A model generated the notes under the pieces. The model saw only the letters and a list, made by a program, of their open reading frames with translations, was not told where the DNA came from and did no database searches. This document shows positions 1 through 7,632 of a stretch of 64,000 bases of DNA, in pieces. The DNA lies in NCBI RefSeq assembly GCF_000317245.1, contig NZ_AJLJ01000050.1, forward strand, positions 30,260-94,259, given 5' to 3'. The stretch comes from Fischerella muscicola SAG 1427-1 = PCC 73103. GTDB lineage: Bacteria; Cyanobacteriota; Cyanobacteriia; Cyanobacteriales; Nostocaceae. Position numbers and translations under genes: made by a program. Positions within the stretch are counted from its first letter, which is position 1. Every line of letters starts with the position of its first letter.

Positions 1-44
1 GGCATGGGGCATGGGGTATTGGAAGAGACTTGTCAAAAAATCAT

Positions 45-85
45 TTTCCCTACACTTCCCACACTTCCCACACTTCCCAAACTCT
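45..85. repeat. Short 9-bp tandem repeat (CACTTCCCA type)
   Basis: About four copies of a CACTTCCCA-like nonamer lie in the intergenic DNA before psaX. The same motif class, on the other strand, forms the longer array at 17309-17398. The open frame through this tract is low-complexity and is not called as a gene. Confidence 0.6.
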
Positions 86-218
86 CCCTTGTCCCCACTC
101 CCTTCCGATCCCCGATCCCCGATTTACCCAAAATCACGAAAATATTTTTAACGAAAGTGGCAAATAGGGACATCTGTTTGGTATTTCTGAAGAAGTCCTT
201 AAGTTAGGAGTTCATCCG

Positions 219-365
219 ATGGCTAAAGCAGATACTACAGCAGATTTACCCGTAGCTAAATCAACAGCAGCTAAACCCCCCTACCCATTTCGTACGGGTT
301 GGGCGTTGGCGCTTTTAGCTCTCAATCTCCTTGTAGCTGCCTATTACTTCCATATCATTGAATAA
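219..365 (+). CDS. psaX: Photosystem I subunit PsaX (48 aa)
   Basis: Small single-span subunit at the periphery of photosystem I, in the thylakoid membrane. The product is 48 residues: a polar Ala/Thr/Lys-rich N-terminus, then the recognisable PsaX core YPFRTGWALALLALN and LLVAAYYFHIIE, which closely resembles the remembered Thermosynechococcus PsaX (AFRTFWAVLLLAINFLVAAYYF). One hydrophobic helix covers residues 27-44. An AGGAG Shine-Dalgarno at 206-210 sits eight bases before the ATG. It is monocistronic and flanked by repeats. PsaX occurs only in some cyanobacteria, including Nostocales and Thermosynechococcus. The gene is below common size cut-offs and easily missed. Confidence 0.9.
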   Translation: MAKADTTADLPVAKSTAAKPPYPFRTGWALALLALNLLVAAYYFHIIE

Positions 366-519
366 TTAAGCAGCCCAACTGAGAATGGGAAGGGGATCGG
401 GGATTAGGGATCGGAGAAAGGGACACGAGAGAGAAGCGGGACAAGGGAGAAATTTCTCCCAATGCTCAATGCTCCATGCCCAATCCCCAGTCCCCAATCT
501 CTGATCCCCGATCCCCAGA
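366..519. repeat. STRR-type heptamer repeat cluster
   Basis: Intergenic DNA between psaX and the minus-strand permease is built of GGGATCGG-type units on the left and the complementary CCCCGATC/CCCCAGT units on the right, so the transcript could fold back. This resembles the short tandemly repeated repetitive sequences of heterocystous cyanobacteria. No gene is seen. Confidence 0.6.
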
Positions 520-1386
520 TCAGATCGTGCCTCGGAATAAACCTTTGGGACGAATGAGCAGCACTAAAATCATAATTAACAGAGCTACACCTTGCTTATA
601 CTGAGAACCAAGCAAAGGTGTACTTACTTCTTGGACAATGCCGATAATAAAAGCAGCAGCGATCGCACCGTAAGGATTACCAATTCCGCCGAGAATTACT
701 GAAGCAAATAAAGGTAGTATTAAAAACCAACCCATATTAGGGCGTACAGCTTCACTTAGCCCTAACATACTTCCGCCTAAAGAAGTCAAGCTACCTGCTA
801 TCACCCAAGTCCACAATACAACTTGGTCAACATTAATACCAGAAACTCGTGCTAGGTCAATATCATCAGCAACGGCTCGCATTGCTTTACCGATTTTCGT
901 ATTTTGTAGGAGGTAATGGAGAACCAAAATGACTAATATTGCTAAAACAACCACCAACAGCTTGACTTGAGGTATCTTTATTCCCCAAAAATCTAAAGCT
1001 TGAGCAACTGGTACATTGTATTTTTGATTGCTACCACCCCAGAAAAAGATAATGCCATTGCGAAGGAATAGAGCTAGCCCAATGGAAATAATAATAAAGG
1101 TGGTGGAAGTCGCCCGAATCGAACGCATTCTTGACCACAGCAATTTTTCTGACAATAGCATAGCAGCAACAGTCCCTACTGCTGCTAGTATCATTGACAG
1201 CCAAATATTTATGCCAGTGGAATTGACAAGCAATGTTAAGTATGCACCGAGAGTGAGAAAGTCACCATGGGCAAAATTGGACAACCGTAAAATCCCATAA
1301 GTGAGAGTAAGTCCGACTGCACCCAAAGCGATAATACTCCCTACCGAGATCCCGTTGACGATTAATTGAATTAGTTGTGCATTCAT
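520..1386 (-). CDS. Branched-chain/neutral amino-acid ABC transporter permease, LivH type
   Basis: Inner-membrane permease of a HAAT-family ABC importer. The 288 residues hold about eight hydrophobic segments and LivH-type motifs: GLTLTYGILRLSNFAHGDF near the N-terminus, the cytoplasmic loop TKIGKAMRAVADDIDLAR with the following G that contacts the ATPase, and the C-terminal ILVLLIRPKGLFRG. In Anabaena the homologue in the N-I neutral amino-acid system is NatD, so natD is plausible, but several LivH paralogues exist and I assign no symbol. The partner genes (LivM, LivF, LivG and binding protein homologues) are not adjacent, as is usual for scattered nat genes. ATG start, TGA stop at 520-522. 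Confidence 0.85.
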   Translation of the reverse strand: MNAQLIQLIVNGISVGSIIALGAVGLTLTYGILRLSNFAHGDFLTLGAYLTLLVNSTGINIWLSMILAAVGTVAAMLLSEKLLWSRMRSIRATSTTFIIISIGLALFLRNGIIFFWGGSNQKYNVPVAQALDFWGIKIPQVKLLVVVLAILVILVLHYLLQNTKIGKAMRAVADDIDLARVSGINVDQVVLWTWVIAGSLTSLGGSMLGLSEAVRPNMGWFLILPLFASVILGGIGNPYGAIAAAFIIGIVQEVSTPLLGSQYKQGVALLIMILVLLIRPKGLFRGTI

Positions 1387-1568
1387 AGCGTTATTTTTGT
1401 TTTAAGCAATTACAGCATAAAAGTTTCATCAAAAAAATCTTGTATTGCTTTCAAACTCGACATTTCCAGTTTTAGTCTGTAAATATAAAAAGAGGAGTGC
1501 GTTAATATACATAGCATCCTATTTGCACTTTTGTGCAAAGCTAAACTTCTTAAACGGTCTAGTTGACC

Positions 1569-3413
1569 ATGCAGCAGTATTCAAGCTTACCAGAACCAAA
1601 CTCACAAGTAGATGCAACACCAACAGTTTTGACAACTATGCAACAACTGCAAGCTGAGTTGTGGCTGGAACACAGCTTGAGTCGGTTGCAAAATCGCCTC
1701 AATGATTGTCTATTAAGTCTGTTAAGTCTGACTAGCAATCAACAAACAGTGGCTGGAGAATCAGAAATTTTTCAAACTGTGGTTAATGAACTAAATAGTG
1801 TTTTGAATCACACTAAGGTAGCGATCGCACTTGTAGAACCACAAAAAACAGTTGGCAAAGTTTGTTTTGTTCCGACTTCAACCTCTCGACATTCACCATC
1901 ATTAGTGATAGAGGGGATGGTGAACAAGAAAAAAAAACTCCGTTTGAGATTAACAGAAGAAATAGACATTGATGATTTGCAGTTGCTTGCACAACAAGAA
2001 CCAGCCAGTGCTTGGCAATTAGCCAATGATATTGATGGCGTGATTGGTTGGTTAATTATTGCTAGAACACCTGTAGAGTCTGATGTTAATTCATTCAAAG
2101 ACACTTATGTAGAAATCACACCACAATTGCTGACACGCGCTGCCCAACAATGCGTTACCACGATAACCCAATTGCGAAAAATACAATCTTTACAGCGCCA
2201 ATGTCAAAAATTAGAAACTATTAATCAAGAACTAGAACGTACTAATCAACTTAAAAATCAATTTTTAGCAAACACCAGTCACGAAATCCGCACTCCTCTA
2301 AGTTCAATTACTGGGTTTATCCAACTGCTGATAGCCCAAGGGTATGAACCATCCAAAGAACGTCATCAAGAATATTTAACCATTATTCAATCTAGTAGTA
2401 AGCACCTGTTGGCATTAATTAACGATATTTTGGATTTATCTAAAATTGAAGCTAATCAGTTAGAAATGCAATGGGAACAAGTTGATTTGCAAAAATTATG
2501 TCGTAATGTTTTAATTCTCTTGAAAGAAAAAGCTACTAATAAAGGTTTAAAACTATCACTCGAATTAGACCCGAATGTTAATACCTTATTAGCCGATTCT
2601 TTGCGACTCAAGCAAATGCTACTGAACTTGTTGTTTAATGCCATTAAATTCACCACTAATGGCAGTGTTGGCTTACAAGTTAAACTCAACAATTCTTGGA
2701 TATATTTTACAGTTTGGGATACTGGTATTGGTATCTCTCAAGAACATCAAGCAAAACTTTTTCAACCTTATTTTCAAATTTATAACAGCGTAGTTAGTCA
2801 AAACGAAGGCACTGGTTTAGGATTGGTAGTCACTAGAAAACTCGCTGAACTTCATGGTGGTAGGGTAGAAGTAGAATCAGAACTAGATCGTGGTTCTCGG
2901 TTTACAATTGTACTACCCCTCAAGCAGCAGGGCGAGGAAATACAAGAAGACGCGGAGAGCGAAGAAGAAACAGAGATTGAAAGACGCGGGGACGCGGAAA
3001 ATTCTCCTATCCCCGCGTCACCGCGTCACCGCGTCAGCGTTTCCTCTTCTGACTCTCCAAATATTTTGTTAGTAGAAGACGACTCACACAATGCCCAATT
3101 AATACAAATTTATCTGCAAAGATTGGGTTATCAAATTAATTTGGTCAATAACGCAGAGCAAATGTGGAAAATATTAGGCCAGCAAAAGCCAGCAATAATT
3201 TTATTAGATATTAAATTACCAGATGAGAATGGTCTAGCAATCATACAAAAGTTGCGAGAACATCAGCAGTATCGAACTATTCCGATAATTGTACAAACTG
3301 CAATGGCGATGAAAGGCGATCGCGAAATTTGTCTAGCAGCAGGAGTCAATGAATATATTGCTAAACCGATAGATTTGCCATTGTTAGGAAATTTGGTATC
3401 AAAATATATATGA
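1569..3413 (+). CDS. Hybrid sensor histidine kinase (GAF-like, HisKA, HATPase_c, REC)
   Basis: Cytoplasmic-looking hybrid kinase of 614 residues with no transmembrane segment. The N-terminal 200 residues look GAF-like. A short coiled coil (about 207-225) leads to the HisKA motif SHEIRTPLSS with phospho-acceptor His238, then the HATPase_c N, G1 (DTGIGIS) and G2 (GTGLGL) boxes. A C-terminal receiver domain begins at NILLVEDD, with phospho-acceptor Asp547 in LLDIKLP and the conserved Lys in YIAKPID. Residues about 454-494, between kinase and receiver, are encoded by a GC-rich inverted repeat (separate entry). TTG at 1563 could extend the protein by two codons; no Shine-Dalgarno decides. Signal and partner regulator are unknown. 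Confidence 0.85.
   Translation: MQQYSSLPEPNSQVDATPTVLTTMQQLQAELWLEHSLSRLQNRLNDCLLSLLSLTSNQQTVAGESEIFQTVVNELNSVLNHTKVAIALVEPQKTVGKVCFVPTSTSRHSPSLVIEGMVNKKKKLRLRLTEEIDIDDLQLLAQQEPASAWQLANDIDGVIGWLIIARTPVESDVNSFKDTYVEITPQLLTRAAQQCVTTITQLRKIQSLQRQCQKLETINQELERTNQLKNQFLANTSHEIRTPLSSITGFIQLLIAQGYEPSKERHQEYLTIIQSSSKHLLALINDILDLSKIEANQLEMQWEQVDLQKLCRNVLILLKEKATNKGLKLSLELDPNVNTLLADSLRLKQMLLNLLFNAIKFTTNGSVGLQVKLNNSWIYFTVWDTGIGISQEHQAKLFQPYFQIYNSVVSQNEGTGLGLVVTRKLAELHGGRVEVESELDRGSRFTIVLPLKQQGEEIQEDAESEEETEIERRGDAENSPIPASPRHRVSVSSSDSPNILLVEDDSHNAQLIQIYLQRLGYQINLVNNAEQMWKILGQQKPAIILLDIKLPDENGLAIIQKLREHQQYRTIPIIVQTAMAMKGDREICLAAGVNEYIAKPIDLPLLGNLVSKYI
2935..3050. repeat. In-frame palindromic repeat inside the kinase gene
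   Basis: GACGCGGGGA (2983-2992) and its perfect complement TCCCCGCGTC (3010-3019) flank a short AT core, followed by two more CCGCGTCA units. Composition is unlike the AT-rich surrounding codons and like intergenic repeats. It encodes a charged, low-complexity linker (ERRGDAENSP, ASPRHRVSVS). Confidence 0.65.
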
Positions 3414-3443
3414 ACAGGGAACAGGGAACAGGGAACAGGGAAC
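3414..3443. repeat. Heptamer tandem repeat (GGGAACA)n
   Basis: Four tandem GGGAACA units begin right after the kinase stop codon. The remaining DNA to 3807 is AT-rich and holds no convincing gene; it should carry the promoter of the PhoX-like gene. Confidence 0.7.
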
Positions 3444-3705
3444 GTGAAATATCAAGTGTACTGAGTTTTTTAAGGGCAGAGAGCAGGCTATGCCAACAAA
3501 AATCAAATATGAGTTCTATAGTCCAGTTTTATCTAAATAAAACAGTAACAGTAATTTTATATAACAGAATTTTTCTTAATTGCAAAGATCAATGATTTGT
3601 AATTTATATTAAGTCTTATTGCAAAAATGTTAAGTAAGTATACCAAAATTTTTATAACAAATTTAAATATTTTAAAAGCCCACATTCGTTATTTTATAAG
3701 CTTAT

Positions 3706-3724
3706 TTTAATCTAGCCTTAACTC
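3706..3724 (+). promoter_or_regulatory. Weak Pho-box-like direct repeat before the PhoX-like gene
   Basis: TTTAATCT, three bases, then CTTAACTC gives two octamers at the 11-bp period of cyanobacterial SphR/PhoB sites (consensus near CTTAACCT). Each unit has about two mismatches. The site ends 83 bp before the GTG start, with an AT-rich possible -10 (GATAAT, near 3745) downstream. Low confidence because the region is AT-rich. Confidence 0.25.
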
Positions 3725-3807
3725 TAAAATACCTGAATTTTCTCGATAATAACTATCGATTAGTCCACTGCCGATAGACTTATTTAGAAATAATAAGAGA
3801 GGGTTTA

Positions 3808-5064
3808 GTGACCTTATCAAGACGTCAGTTTTTTACGCTGGCTGGCACAAGTACTGCTGGTGCTCTACTGTTATCGCCATTGCAAGCTTTCTATGCCAAA
3901 AGAACTTTAGCAGCCGGACCTTACGGTGCTCTACAATCTGACCCTATGGGTGTTCTGGATCTACCTGCCGGATTTTCTTATGTGAGATTGTCTGAGACAG
4001 GGCAAACGATGACCGACGGCTACAAAGTTCCAGGTGGACATGATGGTATGGGGGCATTTTCAGGAGCGAATGGTAATACAATTCTGATCCGCAACCATGA
4101 ACTCTCACCAACATCAAGTAATGGTCTTGGCGCACCCAATTCTAAGAAATACGACACCAAAGGAAGAGGTGGTACAACAACTTTGGTAGTCAGTCCCAAT
4201 CGCACTTTAATCAGTCACTACGGTTCTTTGGCAGGTACATATCGTAACTGCGCTGGTGGACCAACCCCTTGGGGCTCGTGGCTCAGTTGCGAAGAGAGTT
4301 TTGAAACGGGAAATAAGAAGCATGGCTATGTATTTGAAGTACCTAGTAGCGCAACTGGGTTTGTCACACCCGTAGCCCTGACGGCGATGGGTCGTTTCAA
4401 TCATGAAGCGGCAGCTGTAGACCCCAATACAGGCTATGTGTATCTGACTGAAGACCGGGGCGATGGCTTGTTATATCGCTTTGTACCTAACTCACAGAAT
4501 AACTTGAGCGCAGGTGGTACGCTGTATGCTTTGAGAATTACTACAAGACCCCAAGCAAACACCACAACAGGATTTACAGTGGGTCAAGCCTTTGCAGTGG
4601 ATTGGGTTCGGATTACCAACCCCGATCCTTCAACTGATACAGTACGGGCTGAGGGCTTTAACTTAGGAGCTGCAAAATTTGCTCGTGGCGAAGGCATTTT
4701 CTATGGCAACGGAGATATCTATTTCTGCTGTACCAGTGGTGGAAGTGCTGGATTGGGCCAAATCTGGCGCTATACCCCTGCAACTGAAACGCTTCGTCTG
4801 TACATAGAACCTAACAATGGAGGTATTCTAGACTTCCCAGATAACATTGTCGTTGCGCCTAATGGTGACTTATTCCTCTGCGAGGATGGTAGCGGTACTG
4901 ACTTTATTGTGGGTATCACGCCAAGCGGCGCACTTTATAAATTTGCACGAAATGCCTTAAATACAAACGAGTTTGCTGGAGTTTGCTTCTCACCTAACGG
5001 GCAAACTATGTTTGTGAATATGCAGACACCAGGAATTACTTTTGCTATTTGGGGTCCCTGGTAA
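3808..5064 (+). CDS. PhoX-family (DUF839) protein, Tat-exported
   Basis: A 418-residue protein starting at GTG, preceded by AGAGAGGG. A twin-arginine signal (SRRQFFTLAG, then an Ala/Leu-rich stretch ending near SPLQAFYAK) predicts folded export to the periplasm. The body has PhoX/DUF839 features: GHDGMGAF, ILIRNHELSP, RNCAGGPTPWGSWLSCEE, GRFNHEAAAVDP, TEDRGDGLLYRFVP and a C-terminal CEDGSGTDFIVG/FAGVCFSP block. PhoX enzymes are Ca/Fe-dependent alkaline phosphatases; whether this short homologue is a phosphatase is inferred, since the family also holds uncharacterised members. A longer paralogue lies at 61304-62743. The gene stands alone between the kinase and the TnpB element. Confidence 0.8.
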   Translation: MTLSRRQFFTLAGTSTAGALLLSPLQAFYAKRTLAAGPYGALQSDPMGVLDLPAGFSYVRLSETGQTMTDGYKVPGGHDGMGAFSGANGNTILIRNHELSPTSSNGLGAPNSKKYDTKGRGGTTTLVVSPNRTLISHYGSLAGTYRNCAGGPTPWGSWLSCEESFETGNKKHGYVFEVPSSATGFVTPVALTAMGRFNHEAAAVDPNTGYVYLTEDRGDGLLYRFVPNSQNNLSAGGTLYALRITTRPQANTTTGFTVGQAFAVDWVRITNPDPSTDTVRAEGFNLGAAKFARGEGIFYGNGDIYFCCTSGGSAGLGQIWRYTPATETLRLYIEPNNGGILDFPDNIVVAPNGDLFLCEDGSGTDFIVGITPSGALYKFARNALNTNEFAGVCFSPNGQTMFVNMQTPGITFAIWGPW

Positions 5065-5151
5065 AATCAGAGCATAGTTTGATGGAAAAATGGGGTGAGA
5101 ATGATTTACTCCGTATTCTTTCTTACCAGAAACTTAGCGGGAGCGTGAAAG

Positions 5152-5207
5152 CCCCTGTCTTTCTAAGTAGGGGATGAAACGCGACACGGCGGGATTTATC
5201 CCGCCGT
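5152..5207. other. Two hairpins upstream of tnpB (possible left-end structures)
   Basis: CCCCT (5152-5156) pairs with AGGGG (5169-5173), with inner CTT/AAG pairing. Thirteen bases later ACGGCGGGAT (5186-5195) and ATCCCGCCGT (5198-5207) form a perfect 10-bp stem with a two-base loop. They sit about 70 bp before tnpB and could be transposon-end hairpins, a remnant guide-RNA scaffold or a transcription terminator. No TnpA is present to define the ends. Confidence 0.5.
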
Positions 5208-5277
5208 CTCCACGTAATCTTAATATTATAAAAGCGTAAATAATGAGATAATAAATAAGATTAAGGAGGTGATTTAT

Positions 5278-6573
5278 TTGTACGGTTGCCAGCAAATTTT
5301 GATTCATACTGATAAAATCTTAAAAGCAATTTTAGAGTTCATCTGTTCTGAATCAAATAAACTATCAAATGGCGCTATCTACTACGCTCGTCAGGTATGG
5401 TTTAAAGCTAAACGCTACATAACTAAATTTGAGTTAGATAGCGAGATGAAGTCAAACCGCCATTTTCAAACACTCTATTCTCAAGCGGCACAACAATTAT
5501 GCCGTTCCGTGTACGAGTCGTTTGCATCTTTTAAGCAGCTTAATGTTTTATACAAACGTGGTGAGTTGGTAGACAAACCAAAACCTCCAAAGTACAGAAA
5601 GAATGGTTTCAACCTAGTTAGCTATCCAAAGCAGGCATTAAAGCTAAAAGATGGACAAATCAGGATACCGCTTGGCTCTCAAGTAAAGTCTTGGTTTAAG
5701 CTAGATTCTTTTACTCTGCCAATGCCCTCAAATCTCAAATTTGAGGATATCAAAGAATTAAGAATTCTACCTAGAAATCGTTGCTTTTATGCGGAGTTCA
5801 TCTATAAATCTAATACCGTAAATTCGGACGTAGATAAAAGTAGAGTCTTGGGTATAGACCACGGATTAAATAACTGGTTAACTTGCGTTTCTAATGTAGG
5901 AACAAGCTTTATTGTTGATGGACGACACGTCAAAAGCTTAAATCGTTGGTATAACAAACAAGTAGCAATAATTAAAGAGAGTAAACCCCAAGGGTTCTGG
6001 TCAAACAAACTTGCTGCTATCACTGAGAAACGTAATCGCCAGATTAGGGATGCAATCAATAAGGTGGCGCGGCTTGTTATTAGTCACTGTCTGAATAATC
6101 GCATTGGACGAGTTGTATTTGGATGGGGTCAAGGTATCAAACAAGAGATTAATTTAGGTCAGAAGCGCAACCAACAATTTGTCCAAATCCCAACTGCTAG
6201 ACTCAAACAGCGAGTTGAGCAATTATGCCAACAGTACGGCATTGAGTTTGTAGAAACAGAAGAAGCCAACACCTCAGCAGCATCATTTGTTGATGGTGAC
6301 ACACTTCCGAAGCATGGTGAAAAACCCGATAACTGGAAATCTTCTGGACGTAGAGTAAAACGTGGATTGTTCCGTACAGCATTGAATTGGTACATCAACG
6401 CAGATTGCAATGGTGCGGCCAATATCATCCGCAAAGTAAGCACAACACTTGGACTTGATTTAAGTGGAGTGTCTAGGGGTGCTTTGACTCACCCCACCCG
6501 GCAATATATCTGGGTGACAGCTAAAAAGAAGGCGATCTTCGCGGATTTATCCCGTTGCGTAGCATCCTTTTAG
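5278..6573 (+). CDS. tnpB: TnpB-type RNA-guided nuclease (OrfB of IS605 group)
   Basis: About 432 residues. A near-perfect Shine-Dalgarno AAGGAGGTGA (5263-5272) lies eight bases before TTG at 5278; the GTG at 5269 overlaps that site, so TTG is preferred. The C-terminal half carries the RuvC fold: Asp194 in GIDHGLNNW, then VVFGWGQGIKQEIN where TnpBs normally have the RuvC-II Glu, then EEANTSAASF (Glu329 region), and Asp376 in NADCNGAANI. The four-cysteine zinc finger of canonical TnpB is missing and replaced by a DGDTLPKHGEKPDNWKSSG-type segment, a variant common in cyanobacteria. Known TnpBs cut DNA using an RNA made from the 3' end of their element. The frame appears intact. Confidence 0.85.
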   Translation: MYGCQQILIHTDKILKAILEFICSESNKLSNGAIYYARQVWFKAKRYITKFELDSEMKSNRHFQTLYSQAAQQLCRSVYESFASFKQLNVLYKRGELVDKPKPPKYRKNGFNLVSYPKQALKLKDGQIRIPLGSQVKSWFKLDSFTLPMPSNLKFEDIKELRILPRNRCFYAEFIYKSNTVNSDVDKSRVLGIDHGLNNWLTCVSNVGTSFIVDGRHVKSLNRWYNKQVAIIKESKPQGFWSNKLAAITEKRNRQIRDAINKVARLVISHCLNNRIGRVVFGWGQGIKQEINLGQKRNQQFVQIPTARLKQRVEQLCQQYGIEFVETEEANTSAASFVDGDTLPKHGEKPDNWKSSGRRVKRGLFRTALNWYINADCNGAANIIRKVSTTLGLDLSGVSRGALTHPTRQYIWVTAKKKAIFADLSRCVASF

Positions 6574-6606
6574 AATCCCCGCATCTAAAGAGCGGTGAGA
6601 AGTCAA
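6574..6606 (+). other. Right-end hairpin / presumptive guide-RNA 3' end of the TnpB element
   Basis: Directly after the tnpB stop codon, CCGC (6579-6582) pairs with GCGG (6592-6595), followed by a tail ending in GTCAA. In characterised IS605 elements the guide RNA ends at the right end and the following bases serve as guide; by analogy the guide would start at about 6607. Inferred from position only. Confidence 0.4.
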
Positions 6607-6706
6607 CCTATAACAATGTCTAGTTTGGGTAAATGAGAAGATGAAACGGTGGGGGCTTGTAAAATGTAATTGGTAGGGTGCTTTAGTTTTTGGTTAAATT
6701 AATATA

Positions 6707-7543
6707 ATGATACTGACAGAAAAATTTGAGCAACTAAAAGCAATATTTGCACAGGTGCAGCAAGCTTTAATTGCTTACTCTGGTGGTGTTGATAGTACTT
6801 TGGTTGCTAAGGTTGCTTATGATGTCTTGGGCGATCGCGCTTTGGCTGTAACAGCTGTTTCACCAAGTCTGTTACCTGAAGAATTGGAAGATGCCAAAAT
6901 TCAAGCAGCAACGATTGGGATTCCCCATCAAATCATCGCCACACACGAGATGGAAAATCCGAATTACACTTCCAACCCTGTTAACCGTTGTTATTTCTGC
7001 AAAAGTGAATTACACGATACCCTGAAACCTTTAGCTGTGGAAATGGGTTATCCCTACGTAATCGATGGGGTAAATGCTGATGACTTGCATGATTATCGCC
7101 CAGGAATTCAGGCGGCAAAAGAGAGAGGTGTGCGATCGCCTCTCGCAGAAGTTGGTATTACCAAAGCCGAAGTTCGACAACTTTCTCAACAACTCGGTTT
7201 ACCTTGGTGGGATAAACCCGCTCAACCTTGTCTGAGTTCCCGTTTTCCCTATGGCGAAGAAATTACTGTAGCGAAGTTACAACGTGTAGGTAGGGCAGAA
7301 ATTTATCTGCGTAAGTTAGGATGGAAAAATTTACGAGTGCGTTCAGAAGGCGATACTGCCAGAATTGAATTATCACCAGAACAAATCAAAGATTTTGTGT
7401 TAAATACAGATTTAAAATCAGTAGTTTCCACATTTCAAGAGTTTGGTTTTATCCACGTAACTCTAGATCTGGAAGGTTATAGCAGTGGCAAATTAAATCG
7501 AGTTTTAAATCGCCAAGAAGCCTTTATTCAAGCTGCACATTAA
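6707..7543 (+). CDS. larE: LarE-family sulfur insertase (ATP pyrophosphatase PP-loop)
   Basis: LarE adenylates and sulfurates the pyridinium dicarboxylate precursor of the nickel-pincer nucleotide cofactor. The 278-residue product has the PP-loop AYSGGVDST (residues 23-31), the NPVNRCYFCKSELHDTL segment and PCLSSRFPYG. Cys175 aligns with the sacrificial cysteine of lactobacillar LarE, while Cys95 and Cys98 form an additional CxxC, the pattern reported for iron-sulfur-dependent LarEs. The partner genes larB and larC and the racemase larA are not in the window, so the substrate here is inferred from family. Starts at ATG after an AT-rich leader; converges on pstB. Confidence 0.85.
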   Translation: MILTEKFEQLKAIFAQVQQALIAYSGGVDSTLVAKVAYDVLGDRALAVTAVSPSLLPEELEDAKIQAATIGIPHQIIATHEMENPNYTSNPVNRCYFCKSELHDTLKPLAVEMGYPYVIDGVNADDLHDYRPGIQAAKERGVRSPLAEVGITKAEVRQLSQQLGLPWWDKPAQPCLSSRFPYGEEITVAKLQRVGRAEIYLRKLGWKNLRVRSEGDTARIELSPEQIKDFVLNTDLKSVVSTFQEFGFIHVTLDLEGYSSGKLNRVLNRQEAFIQAAH

Positions 7544-7580
7544 AAAAGCTAGTTCCCTTTCCCTCTAGAAAACTAGCTTC
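7542..7580 (-). terminator. Intrinsic terminator of the pst operon
   Basis: Read on the minus strand, AAGCTAGTT (7571-7579) and AACTAGCTT (7546-7554) form a 9-bp stem with a 16-base loop, followed by TTTTTT (7547-7542). It sits 53 bp downstream of the pstB stop codon. Its U-tract overlaps the larE stop codon on the other strand, so the convergent genes share these bases. Confidence 0.75.
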
Positions 7581-7632
7581 GTAACTTCACTTTATGCATC
7601 TTAAAATTGCTGACCTGTTTAAGGTACAATCT

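Larger units (their letters stand above)
5140..6606 (+). mobile_element. Stand-alone TnpB element (IS200/IS605 group, no tnpA)
   Basis: The element consists of the upstream hairpins, a tnpB gene and a right end with the small hairpin CCGC/GCGG followed by GTGAGAAGTCAA, like the right end and guide-RNA 3' tail of cyanobacterial IS605-type units. The left boundary is a guess; the right boundary is placed after TCAA at 6603-6606. No Y1 transposase gene accompanies it, so it would depend on a TnpA encoded elsewhere or be immobile. Confidence 0.55.

Noticed and set aside
4..207. 67-codon open frame at the window start
   Set aside because: It runs through a tandem CACTTCCCA repeat, is Pro/Thr low-complexity and has no ribosome site; psaX follows directly.
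1445..1657. 70-codon frame overlapping the start of the first kinase
   Set aside because: Overlaps the kinase coding region in another frame and resembles no family.
3410..3595. 61-codon frame after the first kinase
   Set aside because: Begins inside the GGGAACA repeat and has no coding character beyond it.
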